A stretch of DNA of 39,875 nt from Flavobacterium sp. (GTDB taxonomy: Bacteria; Bacteroidota; Bacteroidia; Flavobacteriales; Flavobacteriaceae): NCBI GenBank assembly GCA_014377455.1, contig JACMPO010000245.1, positions 1-39,875 on the forward strand, written 5' to 3'. A program made the position numbers and the translations under genes. Below, in pieces: positions 18,636 to 26,172 of the stretch. A model generated the notes under the pieces. The model did no database searches and was not told the origin of the DNA. It saw only the letters and a list, made by a program, of their open reading frames with translations. Within the stretch, counting starts at the first letter, position 1. Every line of letters begins with the position of its first letter.

Positions 18636-19652
18636 TTAATAATTTTTAAAAGCGTCTAAGGCTTCAGATGGTTTTCCGTCAGATTTCCAAGCACTCAAAC
18701 TATAGCTACTCCATGATTTTTCGCCTTCGGGTTCCCAATAAAAAACACCTAAACCTTTATTTTTAGGAACGTTTTTTACTGCTTTTAAAGTTGCAACAAG
18801 CATTTCTTTAGTATTTTGTACTTTGTCATACTCACCACCAACTTCAACAACCATAACTTCTTTTTTATAGCGTTTTGCCATATCATTCAAATTGAATTGT
18901 AAATCAAAAATGGTTTCTTTGTAATCTTTTTTAATCCAGTACGGATAGTAAGACATTCCAATTACATCATATTTTACTTTTTGTTTTGCAGCATTATCAA
19001 AAAAAGTTCTAAATTTTTCATTGTTATTTCCTTCGTCGACATGAACAATAACTTTAATTTTTTTGTTTACTTTTTTTACAGCATCATACCCTTTATTTAA
19101 AAGTTGCCCAAGTTGTAACCAATTATTTGTACTGCCATCTGGCCATAACATACCGCTTGGAATTTCATTACCAATTTGAACCCATTCTGGCACTACACCA
19201 GCTGTTTTCAGTGAATTGATTACATCAAAAGTATGGTTGTAAACATCATTTAACAATTCTGGAAATGTATGGTTTTCCCATGCTTTTGGTTTAAACTGTT
19301 TGCCTGGATCTGCCCACGAGTCAGAATAATGAAAATCAATCATTATGTGCATTCCCATTTTTTTTGCTCGTAAAGCCATAGCAATTGTTTCATCTTTGCT
19401 ACAATGTCCACTCACTTTATCATTATTTGGATTTACCCAAACTCGAAGTCTAATAGAATTTATGCCGCGATCTTTTAGCAATTGTAAACAATCTTTTTCT
19501 TTGCCATCATTGTCATAAAATTTATAACCGGTTGCTTCCATCTGTGGTAACCAACCTACATCAGCACCTTTTGAAAATTCTTGGGTCTTACTTTTTTGTG
19601 AATATATCGGAATTACTAATAAAATGAGTAGAATAGAAATTAGATTTTTCAT
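18636..19652 (-). CDS. Secreted GH53 endo-beta-1,4-galactanase
   Basis: This 338 aa protein begins with a Sec signal peptide (about residues 1-19, ending IPIYSQ) and a GH53 barrel starting FSKGADVGWLPQMEATGYKF. Family features are SIRLRVWVNP, DFHYSDSWADPGKQFKPKAW, the acid/base E163 in IGNEIPSGMLWPDG and the probable nucleophile E270 in MVVEVGG. GH53 enzymes cut beta-1,4-galactan side chains of type I arabinogalactan and pectin. It is the second of two tandem GH53 genes, 8 bases after the lipoprotein copy, so probably an ancient duplication with different location. Confidence 0.93.
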   Translation of the reverse strand: MKNLISILLILLVIPIYSQKSKTQEFSKGADVGWLPQMEATGYKFYDNDGKEKDCLQLLKDRGINSIRLRVWVNPNNDKVSGHCSKDETIAMALRAKKMGMHIMIDFHYSDSWADPGKQFKPKAWENHTFPELLNDVYNHTFDVINSLKTAGVVPEWVQIGNEIPSGMLWPDGSTNNWLQLGQLLNKGYDAVKKVNKKIKVIVHVDEGNNNEKFRTFFDNAAKQKVKYDVIGMSYYPYWIKKDYKETIFDLQFNLNDMAKRYKKEVMVVEVGGEYDKVQNTKEMLVATLKAVKNVPKNKGLGVFYWEPEGEKSWSSYSLSAWKSDGKPSEALDAFKNY

Positions 19653-19660
19653 ATAAGGTA

Positions 19661-20740
19661 TTAATTAGAATTAAAAACGTCTAAAACAGGTAAAGAATTT
19701 AAATTAAAATCCCAAAGCGATTGGTTTTCCCAAGGTGAACCATTAGTAGATGTTGGTCCTCGAAATGCAACCCATTCTGAACCCCAATAGCAAAAACCTC
19801 TTCCTTTTAGATTTTGGGAAATCGTATTTTTTAATGAAGATAAGAATGCTTTTTGGCCATCATTAGTTGCTGGAAAAGCGGGAATTAATTGACTAGACAA
19901 ACCAAAAACATTATTTGTATAGTCGTTAAAGCCCAAAGTAAATGGATAAGCAGTTTCAGCTATTACAACATTTTTGTTATACAATTGTCCTAAAGTATTG
20001 ATAGTATTTTGAACGGTAACCAAATTTTTACCATGGTATAATGGGTAATAAGAAAGTCCAATTAAATCATAATCTATTGTTTTGATTTTGTCAAAAAAGT
20101 AATCTGATCCATCAGTTCCAGCATAGTGAATCATAATTTTTGTGCTTGGTGAAACAGTTCTAATCGTGGAGCTTGCTGTTTGTAATATTTGTAAACATTG
20201 TGATTGATTTGTAGATAATTTTCCATCAGGAAATAATAAGCCATCATTTATTTCATTACCAATTTGAAAAATATCAGGATGAATTTCGTTTAAAACTGTG
20301 GTTGTATAACTTGCAACCGCTAATTTTAAATCAGAAAATGATAAATTTTGCCATGCAACAGGTTTTGTTTGTGATCCTGGATCAGCCCAAGTATCTGAAT
20401 AATGAACTGTCAACCAAACTTTCATTCCGGCTTGTGTTACTCTAGTTGCTAATGCTTTTACTTCAGCTAATCCTGAATGTACATCGGCTGGATCTTTCCA
20501 CAAACGAATTCGTATATAATTACAACCTGCATTTTTGAGGGTAATTAATGCATTTTCCGCTTGATTATTGTGTTTGTAAATTGTACCCTCACTTTCAATT
20601 AAAGGAAGGTAGGACATGTCGGCACCTCTTATAAATTCTTGAGTTGGAGTTGGTGTTGGCGAAGTATTTGTTGGATTATTGTTGTCGCTCGATGAGCACG
20701 AACATAAAACAAGTATTAGTAATATTAAAATTTTTTTCAT
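19661..20740 (-). CDS. Surface lipoprotein GH53 endo-beta-1,4-galactanase
   Basis: This 359 aa protein has a lipoprotein signal (MKKILILLILVLCSCSSSDN; lipid Cys at 13 or 15) and a Thr/Pro-rich linker (residues 20-34) before a GH53 barrel starting FIRGADMSYLPLIES. Catalytic residues appear as E163 in IGNEINDGLLFPDG and E262 in VVIAETAYPF. It would be anchored to the outer membrane and cleave beta-1,4-galactan before import. The Ser-Asp run after the Cys could act as a surface-export tether signal, as known for Bacteroidota lipoproteins. It starts two bases after galM. Confidence 0.92.
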   Translation of the reverse strand: MKKILILLILVLCSCSSSDNNNPTNTSPTPTPTQEFIRGADMSYLPLIESEGTIYKHNNQAENALITLKNAGCNYIRIRLWKDPADVHSGLAEVKALATRVTQAGMKVWLTVHYSDTWADPGSQTKPVAWQNLSFSDLKLAVASYTTTVLNEIHPDIFQIGNEINDGLLFPDGKLSTNQSQCLQILQTASSTIRTVSPSTKIMIHYAGTDGSDYFFDKIKTIDYDLIGLSYYPLYHGKNLVTVQNTINTLGQLYNKNVVIAETAYPFTLGFNDYTNNVFGLSSQLIPAFPATNDGQKAFLSSLKNTISQNLKGRGFCYWGSEWVAFRGPTSTNGSPWENQSLWDFNLNSLPVLDVFNSN

Positions 20741-20742
20741 AA

Positions 20743-21792
20743 TTATTTTTTTTCAAATTTAAATGTTGTTTGATTTATGTATAATGAATCTTTTTTTAAG
20801 ATTGAGTTTGGAAAATTTGGATGATTTGGTGCATCGGGAAAATTTTGTGTTTCAAAGCAAATGCCACTTTGAGTGTGATAATTTGATTTTTCTTTACCGT
20901 ATATTTCATTAAAACAATTTCCACCAACATACACGTGGACCGATGGCTGATTAGTTGTTACAGTCATTTTGATTTTATTTTGAGCACTATATAACGTTGC
21001 ACAAGCCGTATTGTTTAACACAAATGTTGTATCTATAGATTCTGGACAGTTTTTTTCTGTCAAAAAATTAGTTTCACTTCCCAATACTTCTATATATTTT
21101 CCGGTCGGAATTTGTTCGTCATTTATTTCTAAAGTTTTGTTAGAATGGATTAGGAGTTTTTGATTGCCTATATTTTGATCATGCCCATCTAAATTAAAAT
21201 AGCTGTGGTTTGTTAAATTAAGAATAGTATCTTGATTTGATTTTGCGAAAAAATGAATTTTTAACTCATTGTCATCTGTCAAAATATACGTTACTTCAAC
21301 TTTAACTTCTCCTGGATAATTTTCTTCCCCATCTTTGCTGATATATTGAAATGTTAAAGAGGATTTATCATTTTTTGAGCTTTCAACTAATTTCCAATTT
21401 TTAGTGTTAAAACCGTAGTTACCACCATGTAAATGATTATTTCCGTGATTTTTATTCAATTGATATTTTTCAGAATTTAATATAAATTGTCCATTATTAA
21501 TCCTACCAGAATATCTGCCTATTGTAGAGCCAAGATATGGAGGACTTGGCAAATGAAACGAATTGATATATTGATCTAAACTATCAAAACCTAATACAAT
21601 GTCTGTTTTTAAATTATTTTCACTAGGTATTTTAAGTGAAGTTATAGTTGCACCATAATTTATAAGAGATAGTTCAAAACCATTTTTATTTTGAATAGTG
21701 TATTTATTTATTTCCGCTCCATTAGGGAGAATCCCAAATAATTCGCTTTTAATTAGATCGTCTATTTGTTGATTATTTATTTTTTCCATCAT
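20743..21792 (-). CDS. galM: Aldose 1-epimerase (galactose mutarotase)
   Basis: GalM (349 aa) interconverts beta- and alpha-galactose so that GalK can act. Family residues are visible: NHGNNHLHGG (residues 115-124), the catalytic His196 in LTNHSYFNLDG and Glu314 in GICFETQNFPDAPNHPNFPN. There is no clear signal peptide, so it is probably cytoplasmic. Two adjacent ATG codons (21792 and 21789) could start it. It is the first gene of the minus-strand galactose operon and faces the regulator gene across a 121-base divergent region. Confidence 0.95.
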   Translation of the reverse strand: MMEKINNQQIDDLIKSELFGILPNGAEINKYTIQNKNGFELSLINYGATITSLKIPSENNLKTDIVLGFDSLDQYINSFHLPSPPYLGSTIGRYSGRINNGQFILNSEKYQLNKNHGNNHLHGGNYGFNTKNWKLVESSKNDKSSLTFQYISKDGEENYPGEVKVEVTYILTDDNELKIHFFAKSNQDTILNLTNHSYFNLDGHDQNIGNQKLLIHSNKTLEINDEQIPTGKYIEVLGSETNFLTEKNCPESIDTTFVLNNTACATLYSAQNKIKMTVTTNQPSVHVYVGGNCFNEIYGKEKSNYHTQSGICFETQNFPDAPNHPNFPNSILKKDSLYINQTTFKFEKK

Positions 21793-21811
21793 TTAAATAT
21801 AAATACAATAA

Positions 21812-21819
21812 CAAACTTA
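21812..21819 (-). promoter_or_regulatory. Candidate promoter -7 box of the galM operon
   Basis: On the minus strand TAAGTTTG matches the Bacteroidota TAnnTTTG -7 consensus, 20 bases before the galM start. No good TTG -33 box is found at the right distance (around 21840), which is what one might expect of a promoter that needs an activator. The nearest operator-like repeat lies just upstream. Confidence 0.45.
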
Positions 21820-21849
21820 TTAAAATATTCACTATTACCATACTAGACC

Positions 21850-21880
21850 CTACCAGTTTTGTTGTATCTTGCTACCAGTT
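21850..21880. promoter_or_regulatory. Paired direct repeat CTACCAGTT, candidate operator
   Basis: The 9-base sequence CTACCAGTT occurs at 21850-21858 and again at 21872-21880, 22 bases apart (about two helical turns), inside the divergent galM/gntR region. The left copy lies upstream of the galM promoter's -33 region, and the right copy lies between TTG (21869-21871) and TAAATTTA (21893-21900), a possible promoter of the regulator. This geometry would fit activation of galM and repression of the regulator's own gene. The binding protein is inferred, not shown. Confidence 0.5.
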
Positions 21881-21913
21881 ATATCGTTTTCGTAAATTTA
21901 ATATAATTAGAAT

Positions 21914-22912
21914 ATGAGATTAATTAACATTGATAAAAATTTATCAGTACCAAAATATAAACAAATTATACTTTCTATTGAGTCTGCAATAGCTCAAAAC
22001 AGATTGAAACGAAATGAAAAGTTACCTTCAATTAATAAAATTAGTTTGGAATTTTCACTATCTAGAGATACTGTTTTGTTAGCTTATGATGTTCTTAAAA
22101 AGCGAGGAATAATTTATTCAATTCTAGGAAAAGGTTATTTCATTAAAAGTATAGATTTTAGTTTTGAACAACGCATATTTTTGCTTTTCGACGAATTGAA
22201 TACATTTAAAGAAGAAATTTATAATGCTTTTTTAAGTACTATGAATAATGCTGCGCAGATTGATATTTTTTTTCATCATTTCAATAAAAAAATGTTTCAG
22301 AAATTAATTAATGAAAGCAATGGAAATTATTCCAAGTATATTATTATGCCTACAAATTTTGAAAATGCTATTGACTCCATAAAATTGTTGCCTAAAGATG
22401 ATGTTTTTATTTTAGATCAAACAAATTCAACTCTTTGCGATTACCCTTCAATTCATCAAAATTTTAAGAAAAACATTTATGATTCATTGGCTACTGGAAA
22501 AACATTATTAGAAAAGTATTCTAAACTGATTTTAATTTTCCCAGGTTTTAGAGAACCACTTGGAATGGTAGAAGGATTTAAAATTTTCTGTTCTGACTTA
22601 AATTTTGAAAATCAAATTATTGAGTCTTTTGATGGTAACTTAATTTTGAAAGGAGAAGTTTACATCATTCCAAATGATAAAGATTTGGTAAATGTAATCG
22701 AGCAGGCTCAACGTCAAAATTTGATTATAGGTACTGATGTTGGTATTATTTCTTATAATGATAAGCCATTAAAAAAGGTCGTAGTTAATGGTATCACTAC
22801 AATTTCAACAGACTTTTTTGCCATGGGTAAAATATTAGCAACAATGATTTTAGACAACAGCAAGCTTCAAATTGAAAATGAATGTAAATTGATAGTAAGG
22901 AATTCATTATGA
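21914..22912 (+). CDS. GntR-type transcriptional regulator with sugar-binding-like domain
   Basis: This 332 aa protein has an N-terminal winged helix-turn-helix of the GntR family (about residues 1-75: VPKYKQIILSIESAIAQNRL, EFSLSRDTVLLAYDVLKKRG) joined to a C-terminal domain like the periplasmic-binding fold of LacI regulators (VGIISYNDKPLKKVVVNGIT, STDFFAMGKILATMIL). This fusion is common for sugar-responsive regulators in Bacteroidota. Its divergent position next to galM suggests that it controls the galactan/galactose operon. The ligand could be galactose or a derivative. It ends 16 bases before the convergent murF with no visible terminator. Confidence 0.88.
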   Translation: MRLINIDKNLSVPKYKQIILSIESAIAQNRLKRNEKLPSINKISLEFSLSRDTVLLAYDVLKKRGIIYSILGKGYFIKSIDFSFEQRIFLLFDELNTFKEEIYNAFLSTMNNAAQIDIFFHHFNKKMFQKLINESNGNYSKYIIMPTNFENAIDSIKLLPKDDVFILDQTNSTLCDYPSIHQNFKKNIYDSLATGKTLLEKYSKLILIFPGFREPLGMVEGFKIFCSDLNFENQIIESFDGNLILKGEVYIIPNDKDLVNVIEQAQRQNLIIGTDVGIISYNDKPLKKVVVNGITTISTDFFAMGKILATMILDNSKLQIENECKLIVRNSL

Positions 22913-22928
22913 TTTAACGAAATTAATT

Positions 22929-24209
22929 CTACAGCAAATCTAAAACACGCTCTAAAGCCATGCCACGCGAACCTTTTATTAAAACCATTGAAGATTTATT
23001 TTCAATATAAAATCCAGTTTTAAATTCCTCAAAGTTTTTATAAAAACTAAAATTTGTTTGTTGTTTTTTATTCTCGAAAAAATTCAATCCTACAAAGTAG
23101 CAATGTATTGAAGGGAAATTAGTTAGATAATTTATAATTTCATGATGTTCCTCTGCACTTTCGTTACCAAGTTCAAACATATCACCCAGAATTATTATTT
23201 TATTTTTATCCTCTAACTGAATGAAATTTTCAAGTGCGACTTTCATACTGCTTGGATTTGCATTGTAAGCATCCAAAATAATTGTAAAGTTATTTTTATG
23301 CACCAGTTGCGATCGATTATTATTTGGAAAATAATTTGAAATTGCCTCATTTATATCTTCATCAGAAACTTTAAAATAAGTACCAATTAGTATCGAGGCG
23401 ATTATGTTATTTGAATTATAAATCCCAATCAAATTTGATTTTATCGTTTCTTGATTAAATTTTATTTCTACAAATGGATTTGCGACTATTTTCTCGATAT
23501 ACAGGTCTGAATTTTTATTTTTAACACTATAGGAAAAGCGTTGTATAAATTTTGTTTTTTGTTCTTGCAAGATGTCGTCAAAGTTTATAAAAGCTATTTT
23601 ATCTTCTTGAATTAGATAGTTATACATCTCACTTTTACCTTTTATAACGCCCTCAATTCCGCCAAAACCTTCAAGATGTGCTTTTCCAAAATTAGTTATA
23701 TAACCATAATCAGGCTGAGTGATTTGACATAAAAACTCTATTTCCTTTTGATGATTGGCACCCAGTTCCACAATTCCTATTTCTGTTTGTTCATTAAATG
23801 ATAATATTGTTAGTGGAACACCTATATGATTATTTAAATTTCCATAAGTTGCTTTTACTCGAAATTTTTTAGATAACACCACATTAATTAATTCCTTGGT
23901 TGTTGTTTTTCCATTACTGCCGGTTAGAGCAATAATTTTAATTTTTAAATAATTTCGATGGAATTTTGCTAAATCTTGTAGTGTTTCAAGAACATCTTTA
24001 ACGAGTATCGTTTGCGAATTGATATAATAATTTTCATTATCAATTATAACATAATTTGCTCCTTTTTCAAGTGCCTGCGAGGTAAAAGTATTTGCATCAA
24101 AATTCCCTCCTTTAAGAGCAAAAAACATGGAATTTTTTTCTATCTTTCTAGTGTCTGTAGATATTGAGGTACATTTTAAATATAATTGATGTAAATTTTC
24201 TATATTCAT
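22929..24209 (-). CDS. murF: UDP-N-acetylmuramoyl-tripeptide--D-alanyl-D-alanine ligase
   Basis: MurF (426 aa) adds D-Ala-D-Ala to the UDP-MurNAc-tripeptide, the last cytoplasmic step of peptidoglycan precursor synthesis, using ATP. The Mur-ligase P-loop ALTGSNGKTTTKELI is at residues 94-108, with STDTRKIEKNSMFFALKGGN near the N-terminus, NHIGVPLTILSF in the middle and DAYNANPSSMKVALENF in the last third. The C-terminus contains LIKGSRGMALERVLDLL. It lies 67 bases downstream of gldJ, and a strong hairpin terminator fills most of that gap, so its expression may depend on readthrough. Confidence 0.95.
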   Translation of the reverse strand: MNIENLHQLYLKCTSISTDTRKIEKNSMFFALKGGNFDANTFTSQALEKGANYVIIDNENYYINSQTILVKDVLETLQDLAKFHRNYLKIKIIALTGSNGKTTTKELINVVLSKKFRVKATYGNLNNHIGVPLTILSFNEQTEIGIVELGANHQKEIEFLCQITQPDYGYITNFGKAHLEGFGGIEGVIKGKSEMYNYLIQEDKIAFINFDDILQEQKTKFIQRFSYSVKNKNSDLYIEKIVANPFVEIKFNQETIKSNLIGIYNSNNIIASILIGTYFKVSDEDINEAISNYFPNNNRSQLVHKNNFTIILDAYNANPSSMKVALENFIQLEDKNKIIILGDMFELGNESAEEHHEIINYLTNFPSIHCYFVGLNFFENKKQQTNFSFYKNFEEFKTGFYIENKSSMVLIKGSRGMALERVLDLL

Positions 24210-24232
24210 TTTAAGTCGATTTATATAAAAAT

Positions 24233-24255
24233 AAAAGCCCTAAAATAGGGCTTTT
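24233..24255 (-). terminator. Hairpin terminator after gldJ
   Basis: A perfect 10-base inverted repeat (AAAAGCCCTA, 24233-24242, with TAGGGCTTTT, 24246-24255) around a three-base loop is followed, on the minus strand, by a T-rich run (TTTTATTTTTAT). It sits 21 bases after the gldJ stop and 23 bases before the murF start. Confidence 0.88.
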
Positions 24256-24276
24256 GATATATTAATGCAATTAAAT

Positions 24277-25980
24277 TTAATTTCTTGGTCTCTTCTTCTT
24301 ATCTGCTTTTGGACCTACACGCGACATTGCACATCTAAATCCAATGTAATCAGTTGCCATATCTTGTGGAAAATAACGGCGTTGCGCTGGATCTAACCAG
24401 TATGCTCTATCTCTCCAAGATCCACCCTTGTAAACACGTACATCATCATTAACTAAAGTTGATCTTTTGTTTGACTTGTCATATTTACGAATCATGTTTC
24501 CAATACTATCGGTAGATACATTGTGAACTGGAGAATCGTACATTCTTTGATTGTCTTTTAATTTAGTTCCTTCTTCTGATCCAGCCCCGAAATCAAAATA
24601 TCTTGATGATTGTTTATCACCATCTCTATAGTTTTTTTCATCGCTTTTATCAAAATTTTGTCTCAAATAAGTTTCTTTATCATCAACTGGTACTTGCGCA
24701 ATTTGACCAACAAAGTTTCGAGCCATTACACGACCATTTGAAAGGGTATCAAATTTTTGAGTTTCGGTAGTTACTAATTCTACTTTACCATCTTCACCAA
24801 TTTTATCTTTCATGTAGACATTTCCTCTAAAGTAGTTGAAATCATTTGCTTCATCATCAATAATAGGTCTGTAAACGTCAGCTACCCATTCGGCTACATT
24901 TCCAGCCATATCGTACAGTCCAAAATCATTTGGCGGATACGATTTTACTTTATTAGTGATATCAGCACCATCATCAGACCATCCTGCGATTCCGCCATAA
25001 TCTCCTTTACCTTGTTTGAAATTAGCAAGTTGATCTCCTTTAATTTGTCTTTTCTTAGATCGTGTATAGCTTCCAGACCATGGATATTTTTTCTGACCTT
25101 TGTAAGTATTGTATTCTCTTTGTCCCACATCAGCAGCAGCAGCATATTCCCACTCAGCTTCGGTTGGTAGTCTATATTCAGGCAAAATTAAACCAGATGT
25201 TCTTTGGGCATAAACATTTTTAGCCTCTTTTGATCCACCTTTTCCATCTGTCGTAGGTTTAGCTTTAGAATTTCTTCTTCCTTTTAATACAATTTTATCA
25301 TCACCACCAAAAGTTTTAGTAGGCGCAGCAAGGTAGGTGTTTGTACTAAAAGTAGCATCAGCTTTAGTTTCAACAACTTTAGCATCTTTTTTCAAAAATC
25401 CTTCTCTTTCTAAAACAGATTCGTTTACACGATCTGTTCTCCATTTACTAAATTCAGCAGCCTGAATCCAGTTTACACCAACTACAGGATATTCAGCATA
25501 AGCTGGATGTCTCAAATAGTTCTCGGTCATGGTTTCGTTATATCCAAGACGATTTCTCCATACTAATGTGTCTGGCGAAGCTCCTTCATAAATATTTTTG
25601 TAGTTTTCCTCTTCTGGTGGAAAAACTCTTTTTAACCAATCTAAGTATTCCATATACATTAAATTAGTTACTTCAGTTTCATCCATGTAGAATGATTGAA
25701 CGTGTTGTTGCGTTGGAGTGTTATTCCAATCGTGCATTGGGTCGTCTTGTACTTTTCCCATTGTAAATGTTCCTCCTTCAACTAACACTAAACCGGGGCC
25801 AGTTTCTTGTTTTTTGAAATTTGAAGCATACTGAAAACCGCCTTTTTTATCATTGATTTTCCAACCAGTGGCTTTAGACGAGTTTTTAGAGCTGGATTTT
25901 TTACTACAACTTGCAGTAAATCCTGCTATTATTACTAGAGGTAGTAATAATTTAATTGTCATAATTTGTTTTACTTTCAT
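24277..25980 (-). CDS. gldJ: Gliding motility lipoprotein GldJ
   Basis: GldJ (567 aa) is an outer-membrane lipoprotein needed for gliding and type IX secretion in Flavobacterium; it stabilises other Gld proteins. The N-terminus is a lipoprotein signal (GFTASCSKK, lipid Cys25). The rest is an FGE-sulfatase-type fold: LVLVEGGTFTMGKVQDDPMH near residue 64, DETEVTNLMYMEYLDWLKRV, EYRLPTEAEWEYAAAADVGQ, AGNVAEWVADVY and a C-terminal GGSWRDRAYWLDPAQRRYFP. The family is not thought to make formylglycine. It is divergent from porU, as I recall for F. johnsoniae. An alternative start is Met7. Confidence 0.94.
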   Translation of the reverse strand: MKVKQIMTIKLLLPLVIIAGFTASCSKKSSSKNSSKATGWKINDKKGGFQYASNFKKQETGPGLVLVEGGTFTMGKVQDDPMHDWNNTPTQQHVQSFYMDETEVTNLMYMEYLDWLKRVFPPEEENYKNIYEGASPDTLVWRNRLGYNETMTENYLRHPAYAEYPVVGVNWIQAAEFSKWRTDRVNESVLEREGFLKKDAKVVETKADATFSTNTYLAAPTKTFGGDDKIVLKGRRNSKAKPTTDGKGGSKEAKNVYAQRTSGLILPEYRLPTEAEWEYAAAADVGQREYNTYKGQKKYPWSGSYTRSKKRQIKGDQLANFKQGKGDYGGIAGWSDDGADITNKVKSYPPNDFGLYDMAGNVAEWVADVYRPIIDDEANDFNYFRGNVYMKDKIGEDGKVELVTTETQKFDTLSNGRVMARNFVGQIAQVPVDDKETYLRQNFDKSDEKNYRDGDKQSSRYFDFGAGSEEGTKLKDNQRMYDSPVHNVSTDSIGNMIRKYDKSNKRSTLVNDDVRVYKGGSWRDRAYWLDPAQRRYFPQDMATDYIGFRCAMSRVGPKADKKKRPRN

Positions 25981-26006
25981 ACTTTAGTAGGTAATAAATT
26001 TCGGTG

Positions 26007-26036
26007 CAATATACCAAATAACCGATAAACTGCAAA
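26007..26036 (-). promoter_or_regulatory. Candidate gldJ promoter
   Basis: On the minus strand TTTG (26036-26033) is followed after 19 bases by TATATTG (26013-26007), close to the TTTG-N19-TAnnTTTG pattern of the phylum and one base short in the -7 box. It would begin transcription about 20 bases before the gldJ start. Confidence 0.45.
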
Positions 26037-26150
26037 ACGATGAATTAAATTTTTAAAAAAATATTTACATATGAAGCATTAACGTAGTATTTTAGATTTT
26101 ATTGTTTAAAAAAAAAATATTTTTAATTTCTACAAACATATTAATTGGTT

Positions 26151-26158
26151 TAATTTTG
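26151..26158 (+). promoter_or_regulatory. Candidate porU promoter -7 box
   Basis: TAATTTTG matches TAnnTTTG and lies 14 bases before the porU ATG, giving a very short leader. No TTG is found near the expected -33 position; instead the region upstream is A/T-tract rich, including a run of ten A at 26108-26117 that might act like an UP element. Confidence 0.45.
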
Positions 26159-26172
26159 CGTTATAAAATCTG

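Noticed and set aside
24277..25980. Formylglycine-generating (sulfatase-activating) enzyme
   Set aside because: The fold matches, but the lipoprotein signal, the length and the place next to porU fit GldJ, and no sulfatase gene is nearby.
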